A stretch of DNA of 64,000 nucleotides from Punctularia strigosozonata HHB-11173 SS5 (GCF_000264995.1 NW_006767442.1:405894-469893); one strand, 5' to 3'; positions 25,556-38,341 are shown, counted from the stretch's first letter. Numbers and translations are program-made. The notes: a model not told the origin generated them from the sequence alone.

Positions 25556-27227
25556 TTAGTTCAGTTTGGACTTAACTTTACCGAGGGGAGTCTTCGCCAT
25601 GACACCGAGCACCTCGAAGAGAACCTAGCGGGGAATAATGAGTCTCTCAATCGCCAAGCTTAAGAATAGCACTGAGAGACTTACATCGGCCGCAGCCATA
25701 GTCGTGAGCTCGGCGTTGGTGTCATAAGCGGGCGCCACCTCGACGATATCGGCAGAGACAATGAATAGCCCGTCGAGCCCGCGAAGGATAGCGCGAAGCT
25801 CGCGGGTAGTCCAACCACCCGTCTCCGGGGTGCCCGTGGCAGGGGCAAAGGCAGGATCGATAGAGTCGATCTTTGTTATCAACAATGAGCTTCATGCACA
25901 TTGGTCGAAGGGAAAAAAATACTTACATCGATGGAGAGGTAGACCGGGCGATCGCCAACGGTCTCGCGGATCTTTTTCACTATGCCATTAACACCTGGGG
26001 GAGATGTTGGTGGATGCTGATAAGATCCCTGACTAAACGACGCTTACCGAGTGTATCGATCTCGCGGGCTTCGATGCGCTGGAAGCCCGCGTTGTCATCG
26101 TTGACGTAGTCCGAGGGACCGCTGAGCGTCGTTCGGATGGCACCGTGCTATCAGAAAAGAGGAAACTAGGATCAAGAGTTCGAGAGGTCAACCAAGCGGG
26201 GACACAAGGTGCGTAGCATCGGACGGGTCGCGAATCGAATAAGGGACGGAGGAGCAAAGCAGACGAAGAACATAGACACTTGCAATTGAGCTTCCGTTCT
26301 TGATGAGGCCCTCTTGGCTGGCCCAGTAGAAGTAGGTACCGTGGTTGATCTCAGCCTGATGCGATGGGGCACCGCCAAACACGGACGGCTTCCAGGTGTC
26401 CAAGTGGGAGTCGAAGTGAATAACCGAGATCTCGCCGTACGCAGAGTAAATGCTGCGCAAGATTGGGAGGACTGTAGGAAAGGTTACAAGCAGCCTGTGT
26501 TGGCCGATATTTGCGGCATACCGATGGTGTGGTCACCGCCAAGAGTTATGAGGCGCGGGTGGTGCTTGCCATCCTTTGAGATCGGAAGCAGTGACTCTCC
26601 GGTAACGGAGTCGTTGCCAAGCGGGGAGTATGCCGGACGGTGCAAGAGCTCCTTGTGGCCATCCTCAATCTGCTGGATGGCGTGCTTGTTGTCGTACGGG
26701 GTGACCGCGATGTCTCCACAGTCAACGATTTTCAGTCCGGACGTGAACGCGTTCACGGCGAGGGGGACGTTGTACCCGCCGTAGAGGGTGAGGCGACGTG
26801 AGCCCGCACGGATACCGGCGGGACCGAAACGTGCACCAGGGCGGTATGAGGTGCCCGTGTCCTGGGACCAGTGTCAATACTGTAAGAAGTCGAAGAAGCG
26901 GATGACAATGCTCACGAAAGGAGCGCCGAGGAACGCGATGTCAAAGGCGTCGCCCTTGTCCTTGCCTAGGCATTGGGACCAGGGTAACCTAGCGAAGGTG
27001 GTGATACCCGAGAAAATCGAGTACGCGGTAACTGGTAAAGGTAAAAATAAGCAGCTGTCGCGGCTTGGAAGCCGGAGACGATCCTCACCATCGCCATCTC
27101 CGGGGATCGATGCTTGCCAGGGGTACTTAACGTACCCGAGGGGCAGCTGAGCCTCTTCGTGGCCCTCGTGTCCAAAAACGGTCGACAACAAAACAGATAG
27201 CACTACGGAGGTGGCGAGCGAACGCAT
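25556..27227 (-). CDS. Agmatinase-family ureohydrolase with signal peptide
   Basis: Binuclear-manganese ureohydrolase (arginase/agmatinase superfamily) that cleaves a guanidino compound to urea and an amine. The substrate is not fixed by sequence; agmatine or guanidinobutyrate are candidates. The N-terminus ([20 protein letters not shown]) is a clear secretory signal. Metal-ligand motifs occur in order: [15 protein letters not shown], and [19 protein letters not shown]. The conserved [16 protein letters not shown] follows an intron whose splicing gives [14 protein letters not shown]; another intron splices to [15 protein letters not shown]. Several further short introns divide the gene, and not every boundary was fixed here. 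The protein ends ...GKVKSKLN with TAA at 25556-25558. Its start faces the MATE exporter start across 786 bases. Secreted agmatinase-like proteins are common in Agaricomycetes as far as I recall. Confidence 0.9.
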
Positions 27228-28013
27228 GGCGGCAACTCTGGAGATGAACAAGAGGTGGAGAGAGGTATCCCACCTTGTGGTGCCTTTATATCCCAAGAAC
27301 CCTATCGTCGGCCCATTTTTCCGTCGGAAATATTAGGATGAGCTCAGAGGTGGAAGTCCGCGTGACAGACTCGATCATAGATTGTCAGAGCGTAAGTTCA
27401 GGGAAGGCACACGCGGCAGGACATCGATTCTGCTTCGTTGTTATCTCTTCGCCTGGGGGTGGAGGCGTGTATGACCGCAATGTCATTCATGGGCAAAATT
27501 TTTGCATTGCCGTTGGGCGCGAACCACGGGACCCGGCTCAGTTACTTGAACGAGGGCGATACGATGCGGCACGCGGCGCCTTCGCCATCGTTTCCTGAGA
27601 AAGCCGAGGTGAACGCAACGACATGAGGCCTCATATGCCCCGCCATGGGTTCAGGAAACCACGGGCAGCACGCCTCAAGGCAGATTCTGAATGTTGTGCG
27701 TCCAATGAGTGCATCGACGCTTTCCCTGGCGCAGGGTTCTTGCTTGAGTTAGGCCATGACCCGCCTCATCTTGAAACGCGCCGGACGTCATGTATAGATA
27801 AGAAACGAAACGATTTAGATTTGCCGGACAAATTGGGACCTGAGGCCTCGGAATGGAAGAACCTTTGAGGAGAGCATGGTGATCTGGGGTGCACGCTGCC
27901 GCACGATGCAGAGATAATGCCCGGTTAAATGCTGTTATCGGCCGAGGGTCGATCGGCCCTATAAGCATCTCCTCTCCGTAACGGAGTCCCTGAGCCAATA
28001 CCGGACCAGCGCA
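27228..28013. promoter_or_regulatory. Divergent promoter region, ureohydrolase and MATE
   Basis: 786 bases between two divergent start codons, so both promoters must lie here. No specific operator or TATA assignment is defensible by eye. Small ORFs inside have no recognisable product. Confidence 0.5.
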
Positions 28014-30102
28014 ATGTCGTATACCAACGAGACCGAGCCGTTGTTGACCCCAACGCGCGAGTCCGGAAGCGCGGATGATGGTGGTCAGAAGCAGGGACGC
28101 GTCAAGCTCTTCCTCGCGCTGCTCGGAGACTCGGTCCCTGGTGAGCGCGCCACGGTCCTTTGGATCTGCCTTTTCATCGTTATCCGCGACGGTCGTTTGG
28201 TTCCAAGGCTGCTACTTCGTCGACGCGCGGTGAACACAAGTCCGGGTAGTTCTAATAACGTGTCTCATCTCTAGTGATCCTGTCCTATACACTCCAAAAT
28301 TCGATCCAGACTATATGCATCCTCATCACCGGTCGCCTCGGTCCCGATGAGCTATCCGCCGCCGCGTTTTCTTCGATGCTTGCGTTCGTCACTGGCGAGT
28401 TGTCGTTTCATAGTCCCTCCTTCCCCTCAATGATCCCACGTCTAGCCCCTCATCCGTGCTGAACGGTCGCCGGGCACCTCCTACTAGGCCTCATCGTTGC
28501 CCTTGGTGGAACCACTGCACTTGACACGCTTGGCTCGCAAGCGTATGGGTCTGGTCGCCATGCAGACCTTTCGATTCACTTCCAGCGCTGCCTCGCGCAC
28601 CTCTGGGCACTTTTCATCCCGGTCGCGGCTCTTTGGTTCTGGATGGAACCCGTCTTGCTGGCGCTTGGTCAAGGAGAACGCCTTAGCAGGGACGTGCAAG
28701 GCTTTCTGCGCGTATTGGTCGTCGGCGCTCCTGGTTACATCGGTTTTGAGACCTTGAAGAAGTATCTACAGTGCCAAGGTTCGGCTGAGGTGTTCATTGC
28801 TCCCCCTCCGTTAGGTGGCTGACTGGTTTGTTTAGGTATCATGACCCTTTCCACCCTCGTCCTCGTTGTAGTATCACCTATCAATGCGGCTCTGACCTAT
28901 ATCCTGGTCCACCGTACTTCGCTCGGACTGACCGGAGCCCCTGTGGCACTGTCCATCACGTACTGGCTGATGTTCCTATTCCTCGCCGTTGCGACCTGGC
29001 TCTCGCCCTCTCACAAATGCAACGGAACCTGGCGAGGTCTTCAACTGAGGGCCGTCCTGGACAGACGAAGCAGCGTCGCCTTCTTGAAACTGGCGCTGCC
29101 TGGAATTTTGATGGTCGGAACGGAGTGGTATGGGCTCGTGTCTCACGCCTTAATTATCTTCTGATTTTAACCTCCAGGACTGCTTTCGAGATAGTCGCCC
29201 TGGCTGCCGGCAGACTCGGAGATATACCGCTTGCCGCCCAATCGGTGATAATGACTACCGACCAAAGTAAGTTTTTGATCACTACCCGCTGACGTTCTGT
29301 TAACGTCTGATGTATCAGTCCTCAATACCATACCTTTCGGTATCGGTGAGTTATTTCGACGTGTGCGTGCCGAAATACCGTGCTCATATGCTTCACAGGC
29401 GTTGCTGCATCTGCGCGTGTCGGGAACTTCATCGGCGCTCGGTCCGCCGCGGGTGCCAAGTACGCGGGGCATGCATCAGCTTTCCTCAGCGTCATAGTCG
29501 GTTTGATTGTCATGGTCATCATGCTGCTCTGCAAAAATGTGCGACATCCCCTCTGTTTTGTATTGCGTTCACTCACGCGCTCGGGAATCAGGTATACGGT
29601 TACCTGTTCACTGACGACGTCGCTGTGGTGAAGCTTGTGAGCAAGGTCATGCCGCTGGTAGCAAGTTTCCAGATAGCCGATGGCCTCGCTGGTTCTTGCG
29701 GTGGTGTCCTGAGAGGACAAGGTATGACCTACATGTCTCATATACGCCTCGTAAGCTTATCAAGTACTTCTCCAGGTCGTCAACACCTGGGTGCTCTATT
29801 CAACATCGTTGCATATTACGTTTTGGCGTTGCCTCTCGGTATCACGCTTGCATTCAAAGGGGGACGTGGTTTGGAGGGCCTGTGGGTCGGTAAGTTGCAT
29901 TTTCAGTACGTTAGTATGGTTCCAATCCAACTGATTCGTCTCTTCAGGCCAAGTCATTGCGCTGTTCCTTGTTGGTATAGGCGAGTACGGCGTGGTTTGG
30001 TTGGGCACCGATTGGGATCGGGAGGTTGCGCGAGGAGAAGAGCGCAACCGCATGGAGGCTAAGTTGAGGGATCGAAACCGCGTCGTTGAAGAAGCTGATT
30101 GA
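28014..30102 (+). CDS. MATE-family multidrug/toxin exporter
   Basis: Twelve-helix cation-coupled exporter of the MATE family, expected at the vacuolar or plasma membrane, moving organic cations or metabolites out of the cytosol. The start is [18 protein letters not shown] at 28014, with an acidic di-Leu N-terminus typical of vacuolar sorting. Family hallmarks, in several exons: [33 protein letters not shown], helix-rich [16 protein letters not shown], the second-half VGASAR-like segment read as [15 protein letters not shown], and GVLRGQGRQHLGA. The C-terminal helix pair ([10 protein letters not shown] and [13 protein letters not shown]) is followed by a charged tail ending VEEAD, TGA at 30100-30102. 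Two inverted MATE halves are visible, so the gene looks complete. Confidence 0.92.
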
Positions 30103-30368
30103 GCATGACATCGCACATGCGCATCCCGCAACAAATGAACAAGATGGTATGTACGATACAAGAGGGGTGTCTGTGATGTCGTACGGACACAACCGCAATA
30201 CGCGACGAATGGTTCTGATTCCCGTACCAAAATACTGTTGGCCGATCTTCCATAGTCACAATAGTTAGTCCTATAGATGTCAATTATTGGTCTTATAGAA
30301 GTCAAGTGTATCCGACGAGGAGTATGTACCCTCATGGCGTCGTGAGGCTGACAACGAGAACGCGCTAC

Positions 30369-32114
30369 CTACGCCTGGGCCATCCCTGAACCCATCAACC
30401 GAACCCGACCCTCGGCCATTGAGACCTCCGGTACCATCATCTTGACGGACGCACTCTCCGTGTCGAGTATATTGGAACACGAGATAAGACGCAACTGTTT
30501 GAGTGGAGGCTGGTTGATAGCGACATGCAGGAACCGATCCAACATATCCTGGAAGCCCATACCCATTCGTCGTACGCATTCGAAGTCGACTTCCTGAAAC
30601 GAGAGCGACCTCAAGTTTGGCATGAGTACAGAGCTCGGTTCACGGCGGAGGAGCATCTGCACCAAGGATTCGGCGGCGTCAGTTCCCGTGATGTGCAACT
30701 TTTGTGTATGCGAGCACTTCATGATGACTTCTTTCCATTCCACTCCGTCCAATGGCTGAGACACGTTCTGAAATGTGAACACCGGCGACTGAAGGGCGGC
30801 GATACAAGGGCCGAGAGCGCGCATGATCTCGGGTAACTTCCCACCTTCCACAGGCAACCTGAAGGAGCAAAAGTAGTCTTCCGAGCTTGAATCGCTTGGT
30901 CGTTCCCGGCAGAAACGCAAATCGAGACTATATGAGGTGGTTTCAATGCAAATTCCCGCTAAACGCCTTCCCTCGCAGAGCCAGTGGGGTTCGGCGGTTG
31001 TCCACAAGGAAGGGTAAAGGTCAACACTAACGTCGGAGCATTCGATAGATAGGTTGTAATTCCCGTATTCGCGTGAGATGTGGCTGAGGAGGGCAGTGCA
31101 GCCGCTGCAGGTTCCGGAGAGCTCCACGACGAGAAGAGACGGCATGTGAATGATCCGGTTTTCACCTGGCGGTGATCCCAGCGAATCTTCCGGGAGAGCG
31201 TTGCTCCATCGGAGGACCTCGAGGCTCTGAAGATGTTCAAAACAGTCAAGCACCAGAGTAAGGGAGGTGGGGCTGTCATGGTTTCTCCAGATGCATAAGG
31301 TGCGCAAATTAGAGGAACAATACATGGGGCACGTCCATGGCACAACGAAGCCCTCTATCTCGAGGCATTCTAGAGCCGGTGTCTCCAGGCCGCGGATGGA
31401 GACCAAGTCGTGATCGTGAGCTTTGTCGTCGGAAACGATCGATAGAGTACGGGTGGATGGAAGGTTGGCGAAGGCAGATTTAACTACGGCATCGAGGAGT
31501 TCCGGTGAGCCGTCAAGAGTGATCGCTTGAATACGTTCCGGGCACTGGCGTAAATGTGATAAGAGAGTTTCCATGTCACCAGATAACTCCGTGGCCCCTT
31601 TCCAGACCAGATGGATAGGGTGTCTACAATGATCGAGGAGTTTCTGCGCTAGCAAGGGCCGGCCAAGGTCCACTAAGTTCCAGAGGGAGGGAGTATCTAG
31701 TGCAACATGCCGCCACTGCTTGCAAACGTGCGCCACCGCGCATTTCAACGAGGAGTAAGATGATGGGGACCTATCGTCCGAAACCCAAAATTGGAAGATC
31801 ATGGAGAGTAGTTCCACAGGAAGGTTGTTCACCGAAGCAGCGTGTTTTTGGCAGGACTGTGCGGCGATTTGCGTGCCGTCCAATTGCTCGAGTTCGAGAT
31901 CCGGTCTTCGTGCCGCTGACGGATCCCGACGACGAGTCACGGAGCGGAATAATTTCAGGCGTGCGCGTAACACTCGTTTCCTGCGTTCGGATATATCTGC
32001 GTTGGAGCGTGGAGAAACATGAAGACCACGTAGCAGAGTAGATAGAAGTGATGGAGGAGTCCTGGGACGAAGGTGAGTGCAGCCTTCAAGTGACAAACAC
32101 GCGACAAGACTCAC
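30369..32114 (-). CDS. F-box protein
   Basis: Likely substrate receptor of an SCF ubiquitin ligase. A single long exon of 581 codons; the F-box lies near residues 95-145 (NNLPVELLSMIFQFWVSDD, then VCKQWRHVALDTPSLWN). The rest has leucine-rich spacing (LRTLCIWRN, LRSLSFQEV) as in the many F-box/LRR proteins expanded in Agaricomycetes. The basic N-terminal ~60 residues may be less conserved, and a start further in is possible. The target is unknown. Its 5' end faces the PARP-UBC gene. Confidence 0.85.
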   Translation of the reverse strand: MSLVACLSLEGCTHLRPRTPPSLLSTLLRGLHVSPRSNADISERRKRVLRARLKLFRSVTRRRDPSAARRPDLELEQLDGTQIAAQSCQKHAASVNNLPVELLSMIFQFWVSDDRSPSSYSSLKCAVAHVCKQWRHVALDTPSLWNLVDLGRPLLAQKLLDHCRHPIHLVWKGATELSGDMETLLSHLRQCPERIQAITLDGSPELLDAVVKSAFANLPSTRTLSIVSDDKAHDHDLVSIRGLETPALECLEIEGFVVPWTCPMYCSSNLRTLCIWRNHDSPTSLTLVLDCFEHLQSLEVLRWSNALPEDSLGSPPGENRIIHMPSLLVVELSGTCSGCTALLSHISREYGNYNLSIECSDVSVDLYPSLWTTAEPHWLCEGRRLAGICIETTSYSLDLRFCRERPSDSSSEDYFCSFRLPVEGGKLPEIMRALGPCIAALQSPVFTFQNVSQPLDGVEWKEVIMKCSHTQKLHITGTDAAESLVQMLLRREPSSVLMPNLRSLSFQEVDFECVRRMGMGFQDMLDRFLHVAINQPPLKQLRLISCSNILDTESASVKMMVPEVSMAEGRVRLMGSGMAQA

Positions 32115-32917
32115 CTAACCGTCGCGCCGTCCGACGGCGAGGTCATATTGTTGTCTAGGCGTGAGTCGAATTTCATGGAGATGGGAGGCAACAAGGTAGA
32201 CTGCTGGCGTTACAGCGACTACCTTATAGCCGTCGACATCGTAGTGGCCCACAATGCATGGCCGCCTTGGTGGCCTTGTACGAGACGGATGGCTTTGTCA
32301 ATGAGAGATAGCGCTAGCACGGCCTCGCTGACATGAAAACTTGGTGCGATTCGGCATCGAAGTCAATTTTGGCGTTGACCGGGCGACGATTGATAGTCAT
32401 AGTTAAGAAATTATATATGCAACCCCGTTGAGGTCGTCGAGGTCGAGGCGAACCCGGGGGGAGGAGAGCATAATTATGTAATAAACGCGCCACCACGTGT
32501 CTCAACTCTTGAGGGCGTTGAGACGACTCATCACCGCGAGGACGCGTACCAGCTGCAATACACCCGTGCATCAGGAGGAAGCACAAGCACCTCAACGCTC
32601 TCTTCGATAGTGTGGAACTTTTGAGCTTCTGACTGCATTAAATCCCAAGTGCCCTCGTGGCCTTGAGTTGTACGCAAGAGGTTGCGACCACAAGGAAACG
32701 TGCTACCTCATGCCATCGCACTCCGTTCAAGAACGAGGCAAACACGGGAACGACCCAGACAAGCGTAGCCTGACTGAACCGGAGACCAAGCGGCGTAAAC
32801 TTGGTGAGCGCGCAGCTCTGTATAGCATCTGCTATCACCGCGATAGGCGCGCAGCAGCTCACACAGCATGGCTTTGCCTCATCCCCTCCAGAGCATATCA
32901 ATACTGCAGACTCAGCT
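32115..32917. promoter_or_regulatory. Divergent promoter region, F-box and PARP-UBC
   Basis: Lies between divergent start codons at 32114 and 32918. ORFs within it are short and unrecognised. No sites can be named with confidence. Confidence 0.45.
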
Positions 32918-35900
32918 ATGCCGACAACGCATACCAATTGGAACGCTCAGCTCGCAGCCATGAAGATCAAGCACGCTGGCATGAAGGGGAGGAAACGCTT
33001 CTTAGCTGACCTTGATGAGATACGGACGGCATGTAGGCAAGGATTATGCTTGAGCGGCCTGAGAGTGACCCGTAAGCAGCCTTACTTTAAACTCCTGTAC
33101 CCCGCCAATCCGCATTCGCCAATCCGCATTTCTCGCGTCTAGGATTGCAACCAAGCGAAGACGAAGGAACGTTCGAGTTTACTGTTCTCCACGGTGCAGA
33201 GCACGTTGTGACCATCAACCTGCTCATTTCCGGTGTGTTATGTCGTCGCATTCGGTTTCAATCCACCCATTGCGCTCATTGTGTGGCGTAGAAACTGCCG
33301 AGTATCCCAGTGAACACGCATTCTTTGCGTTCTCGCCCGACAAGGACCTACCGCCTCGCGTATCGCACGTTGTCGAGGGAATATCGGAACGAGGCTCGAA
33401 TTTGATATGCGTTACGGTACAAGATATCCTGAACAATCTATCCAGGGCCATTGGCATAGAGCAGGCTGCTCTCAAGGAGGGGGACTCCGATGCTGACGAG
33501 CTGGAAGACGACGATGAAGACGAAGAGTACCTCTACGATGACGATGACCAGTTTGGGATATCAAGTGGCCCTACGGTATCGAGTTTCTCTCTGGATCACT
33601 TGCAACGGTGAGTCCGAGGCGCGTCACATGGGCTTATGCTTATTGCTCTCCAGGGATTTCATCGAGGTAGTGGGAATTGGTAGTGATTATCGCCCAGGCC
33701 TTATTCGGTTCAACTTGGACGACGTAGCTATTACTATTTCACGACCGGTGATCTCCCTTGCGAAGGACATCCCTCCGCGGGCTTTGATGGCCTGGGACCG
33801 TCGCCTACTGTCAAGCATGCAACATCTCACGCTCCTCATACACGGCGTGCGCGGCGTCTATCCAGTCCTACAACCGGACGGGATGTACACTCGCGATGCA
33901 CTGGTCAAAGGCGCCAAGCCAAAGTTCCACGTTGGCTTGACTGCGCGTTATAAGCCTGGAACCACCCAAGTGAGAGAGCTCACCAGGCACTTTGGACTAG
34001 TACAACAAGATGATGATAATGACGACGACGACGAACAAATGGAAGATGACTTCCTGGTGGAAGACGGGAACGCTATTGACACAGCGGACGTTATTCCCGA
34101 GCCCGAAGAGGAGGATATCGGTCGATTCGACAAGTTCAGTTTGAGCACAGCGATGGAGTCGCTCCTCAATGAAGTATTCCTACATGTTGTGCAGTTGAGA
34201 ATTCGGTTCAAGCTAGGCTGGGCGGCTGCCGAACTACTGAGGAGCGAGGCGGAGAAGAAGCAGCGCAAGCCAGAGGAGATGTACGAAGTGATGAAAGATG
34301 TTTGTCTCGGGAACCCCCACCTACCCGTGTTCTGACTTCTTTGCCTTAGGATCTCATAAACGCCGATTGGGAAGAACGACGACTGGGAAACTCTTACCGA
34401 CTTCCTTACGATCCTCTGACCCACACGGAGAAGGGGGCAGATATCAATCTTCCTTTGCTTGCATTCTCCTACCTTATACGACGTTTAACGGTGAGCGGCG
34501 CGGTGGCTCAATTCGCGCGGTGCGTAACTGACAGTCGACAATCTGTTAGCTCTGTGCACGATATTGTCTAGTCTGCCACGACCCGATCAAGTCCGACTAC
34601 GAAGCGCTGAAGCCCTATGTTTGCGATAACAAGTTATGCACCTATCAATACTACCACATGAGCCTCGGCACGTCGCTCGAGGTGCGTATGTCTGCCTTGC
34701 GTGTTGCGCGGTTCGGCTAACGTATCCGTCAGTATGAAATATGTGCCAACCCTGCTGTTGTCGATCTGTTGCTTTCTTTGACCTATTGTGCTGCTGCTGA
34801 AGGGGTGTTAGACGACCCGCTGCCGGTTGGGATGGGCTTACGCGTTCCTCCGCCTATGGCTGGGGTTTCTACATCCAATCGTCAGATCATTGCAGTGCAT
34901 GCTGGGTCAGCTGTCAGCCCGCCGAAGGCTGACGGGCCAGATGGTCTATGCGATTTCGACGTCATGGACATCGCATGTAAACGGGCCGCCATCCGAAACC
35001 TCATTGACACTTTACCTCCGGTGCGTGCACACTGCGATGGGGTCCTGCAAGTTTTGACTCGCCTACAGATTGCGGACGTGAAGAGATACCTGGAGAAGAA
35101 GGTCAAGGACGGTAAATCGAAACCCAAACTTCAGCAATACGATCCTTCAATATTGCCAGCTGCATGGGCTATTCTGCGATGGTGAGATGCCTGCGACATG
35201 GTCTCGCTATGATCTAACTACGTGGCATAGGTGTGTCGCATCGTGCACGGCACATTTGGAGGAGTTGACTTCGGAAGAGGAAATTGTTCAGAATATCGGT
35301 AAGTGCAATATATATGAAGGATCGGCGTCGCCGCTTATCTCCTTCTTAGATTCCTCCTGGAGGCAGTTCCGATTTACCGTCGGCTCGCCAGTGTGTTCCT
35401 CATTGTCCTGATTCACTGTTGATATCAACTTACCACATCAACAAAGGACGCAGAGGCAAAATTCAGCTCTGCCTTGAGGCAGGCCCAGAAGGAGAATTCG
35501 TCTGCAAAGGCATATCCATCTATATATGTGAGGTCATTTTCCCTTCAATCTGTTCACCAATGCCGATCCTCTTCAGGCTTTCCACGGATCTCCTTTACGC
35601 AACTGGCATTCGGTGAGATCGTTTTTCGCCTGCCACATCTTCTCGACTGACTTTTCTCAAGATCATCCGGCACGGCCTATGGTTCAAGGATGTTGCCAAC
35701 GGCCGAGCGTATGGACACGGCGAGTAACCTCCTGCTAACCAGGTATTCAGAACTGAACTTCCTCGCAGGTGTCTACTTCGCAAAGGATGGACGGGTTTCC
35801 ATGAACACTTACTCTGTCAATGCCTCGTACACGTGGAGGAACAGTGCATCGCTCCCTACCAAAGCTACAGCATTAGCCGAGATCGTCAATCATCCCAGCA

Positions 35901-37237
35901 AGTTCGTTTCTACAACCCCGTATCTCGTCGTCGCACAGACCGAGTGGATTGCTTGGTGGGTGTTTGCTATGCTCCACGTGAAACGCTATTCTGATTTTCT
36001 CCAGCCGTTACTTGCTCATCAAGAGTTCTGGCGCGGTTCCGGTAACACCCAAGCCCGATGACGCACCAACGGTGCATACGCCATTCGTCAGGTCCGACCC
36101 TTCACACAGTTTGACCATGGGCTCGGCGCCTATCAAGATCCCCCTGCCGTCCCATCATATCGAACGGTTGATATCATTACGACGAGCGGAAGTGTACGAC
36201 GAGAACTACGACGACGAAGATACAGCTGTCTTCGAAGGGCCGAAACCCCAGGTCTATAGCCAGTCAAAGGATGATGATGCTGACGAAGACGAAGACGCAT
36301 ATATGGACGATGATGACTATGAGATACCGGCCTCCCCGACGAGCAAAGGCAAGCAAAAGGAGTCGCTCGCCGCCCCTCTCGCGGACGACTGGGTGCACGA
36401 TCCAGAGTGGGTGAATGCCAGCATCGCTCACTTGATGCCCCCGCCGGTGGATGCGACGCCCATGGCGACAATGGCTCTGCAGAAGGAGCTCAAGGCGATG
36501 CTGAACGAGCAGAAGAAGGCGAAGTCCCTGAAGGAGCTGGGCTGGTACATGCCACCCGACCTCATTGGTGACAATCTATTCCAGTGGATCGTCGAGCTGC
36601 ACTCGTTCGAGAAGGACCTTCCTATTGCCAAGGATATGAAGAATAAGGGGCTCAATTCTCTCATCTTCGAAATCCGCTTCCCACCCTCATACCCGCATTC
36701 ACCGCCCTTCTTCCGCATCATCAAGCCACGATTCTTGCCTTTCATTCAGGTGAAGTTCACATACGATGCTGAATAGCACAGCTTATTGAGACGTGTTCCG
36801 ACAGGGTGGAGGTGGTCATGTCACTGGAGGCACGTGGATGCATTCCATTCGTTCAAATACGTACTTACGAGTTCGACGATTGCAGGTGGCTCGATGTGCA
36901 TGGATCTTCTGACTACCGACGGATGGCTTCCGAGCTACAGCATTTCGGCTGTCCTCCTCCAAATCAAGCTTGCCATTTCTAATCTCGACCCTCGCCCCGC
37001 ACGTCTCGCAAACGATTGGGATAGGTCCGTCTTAATCTCTAAGCCGTAACGAACGGACTAATGTACGTTGTAAAACAGACCTTACGGTGTGCAGGAGGCG
37101 CTGGAGGGGTACAAACGAGCGGCCGGCGCCCATGGATGGACCGTACGTCTATACGCACCTTTGCAGACGACGAGTTTCGGTCCGACTGATACACGTTCAC
37201 ACAGCTCCCAGCTGGCATCGACAAGTTGGTCCGATAG
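32918..37237 (+). CDS. PARP (mono-ADP-ribosyltransferase) fused to a UBE2Q-like E2 domain
   Basis: A large multi-exon protein with a PARP catalytic domain and a C-terminal ubiquitin-conjugating fold. It starts at MPTTHTNWNAQLAAMKIKHA (32918). The N-terminal part has acidic runs (EDDDEDEEYLYDDDD) and a conserved region of unknown fold, then a Cys-rich segment (CLVCHDP...CDNKLCTYQYYH) fitting a small zinc site near 34565-34660. The PARP core shows AFHGSPLRNWHSIIRHGL (catalytic His) and GHGVYFAKD (Tyr), then PYLVVAQTEW and CRYLLIKS. An acidic linker precedes the E2 domain: IFEIRFPPSYPHSPPFFRI, then across an intron GGGHVTGGGSMCMDLLTTDG with the candidate active Cys, then SISAVLLQIKLAISNLDPRPA. 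The protein ends GWTLPAGIDKLVR, TAG at 37235-37237. PARP-E2 fusions are a recognised fungal architecture. Intron boundaries near the acidic linkers are approximate. Confidence 0.9.
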
Positions 37238-38341
37238 AAAGCTTCTGTTCTCTATATCGCGTTTCGTCGTCCATGTCTGCTATCCCGTCGTTATCTTTGT
37301 CATTTGTCGTCTCTGCTATCGTCACACCATCCGCCACAAGACCAACGCATGCTCCAACTGCCTGTCAATCCTTTTCCGAAACCACGCTCGTGTATTTGAA
37401 GATCGTACCGGGCTGGTTTCCTTGTATATAGAGGATGTGTCACGCAGAATTGAGGGAAACATGAGACAACATATGATTGAAGAACCGCCTCCTAAGCCAA
37501 CAACGCTGATAGGGACTTATGGCACGGTGAGAACAGCGCAGTGATATGACGTGGGATTGAGCAATACACAGTTGATTCCGAAGAAAACGTCAACACTGTG
37601 GGGTACGATGCCGAGGAGAGCCAGAAGGGGATTGACCGGGGCCTGATCCGCCTTCTGGGCACTGCGAGACGGTGAACGGGACACAAATGCTGGAATTTCG
37701 GCGGTGGTTCACCTTAGCAGCATTGAATGTGGATGGCTGCACGAGCGCCGGCAACTCTAGCGCGTGCTTACGTAGGTGGGACTGCGAACAGCGAGCCACC
37801 ATCCGTGCTTTGACATCCCTTTCTGCCGCTCAAGTTCCGGGGGGCACTCCTCCATCCCACCCGACACAAAAACAGATTTGGCTGACGAAGGGCTTTGCAG
37901 GCCTGTATTACCTCATCGCCTCTGCGCCCGCCGGACCAAACGGCCACCGCAGCGCGGGTCGGTTCCCCAGCTCGGCAAGCTCAGAACAAACACCCCGCTG
38001 CCTGCCGCGCGCTCACCTCTTTCCCTCTGGCAACCTCCTGTCTATACGCCTTTCCTGTTACCCTCTCCTCTGCACTGTTGGCTACCCCTGCCCCCGTTAC
38101 GACAAACACTTGATTTTCGGCACCCACATTTACTGCTGATTTCTGCATCGCTTCTCGGCCTCATATCTTCCGACTTGGACGGGGGGTCCTCGAACCGATC
38201 ATCCATCCCTACCTATCTTTACACTCGCATCTCGGGTTCAATTAGCCATTCCTGTGTTTTGCTATCGCCTCTTCCCTCCCCATCCCACAGCTGCCCACCT
38301 TGGTATCTATACAGAGCCGGTGAACCCTGAGTGACGCTAGG
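37238..38341. other. Intergenic
   Basis: Between two plus-strand genes. The 37970-38310 part is CT-rich, fitting a promoter or leader for the TMEM184-like gene. The ORFs here have the composition of CT-rich non-coding sequence and are not called. Confidence 0.5.
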
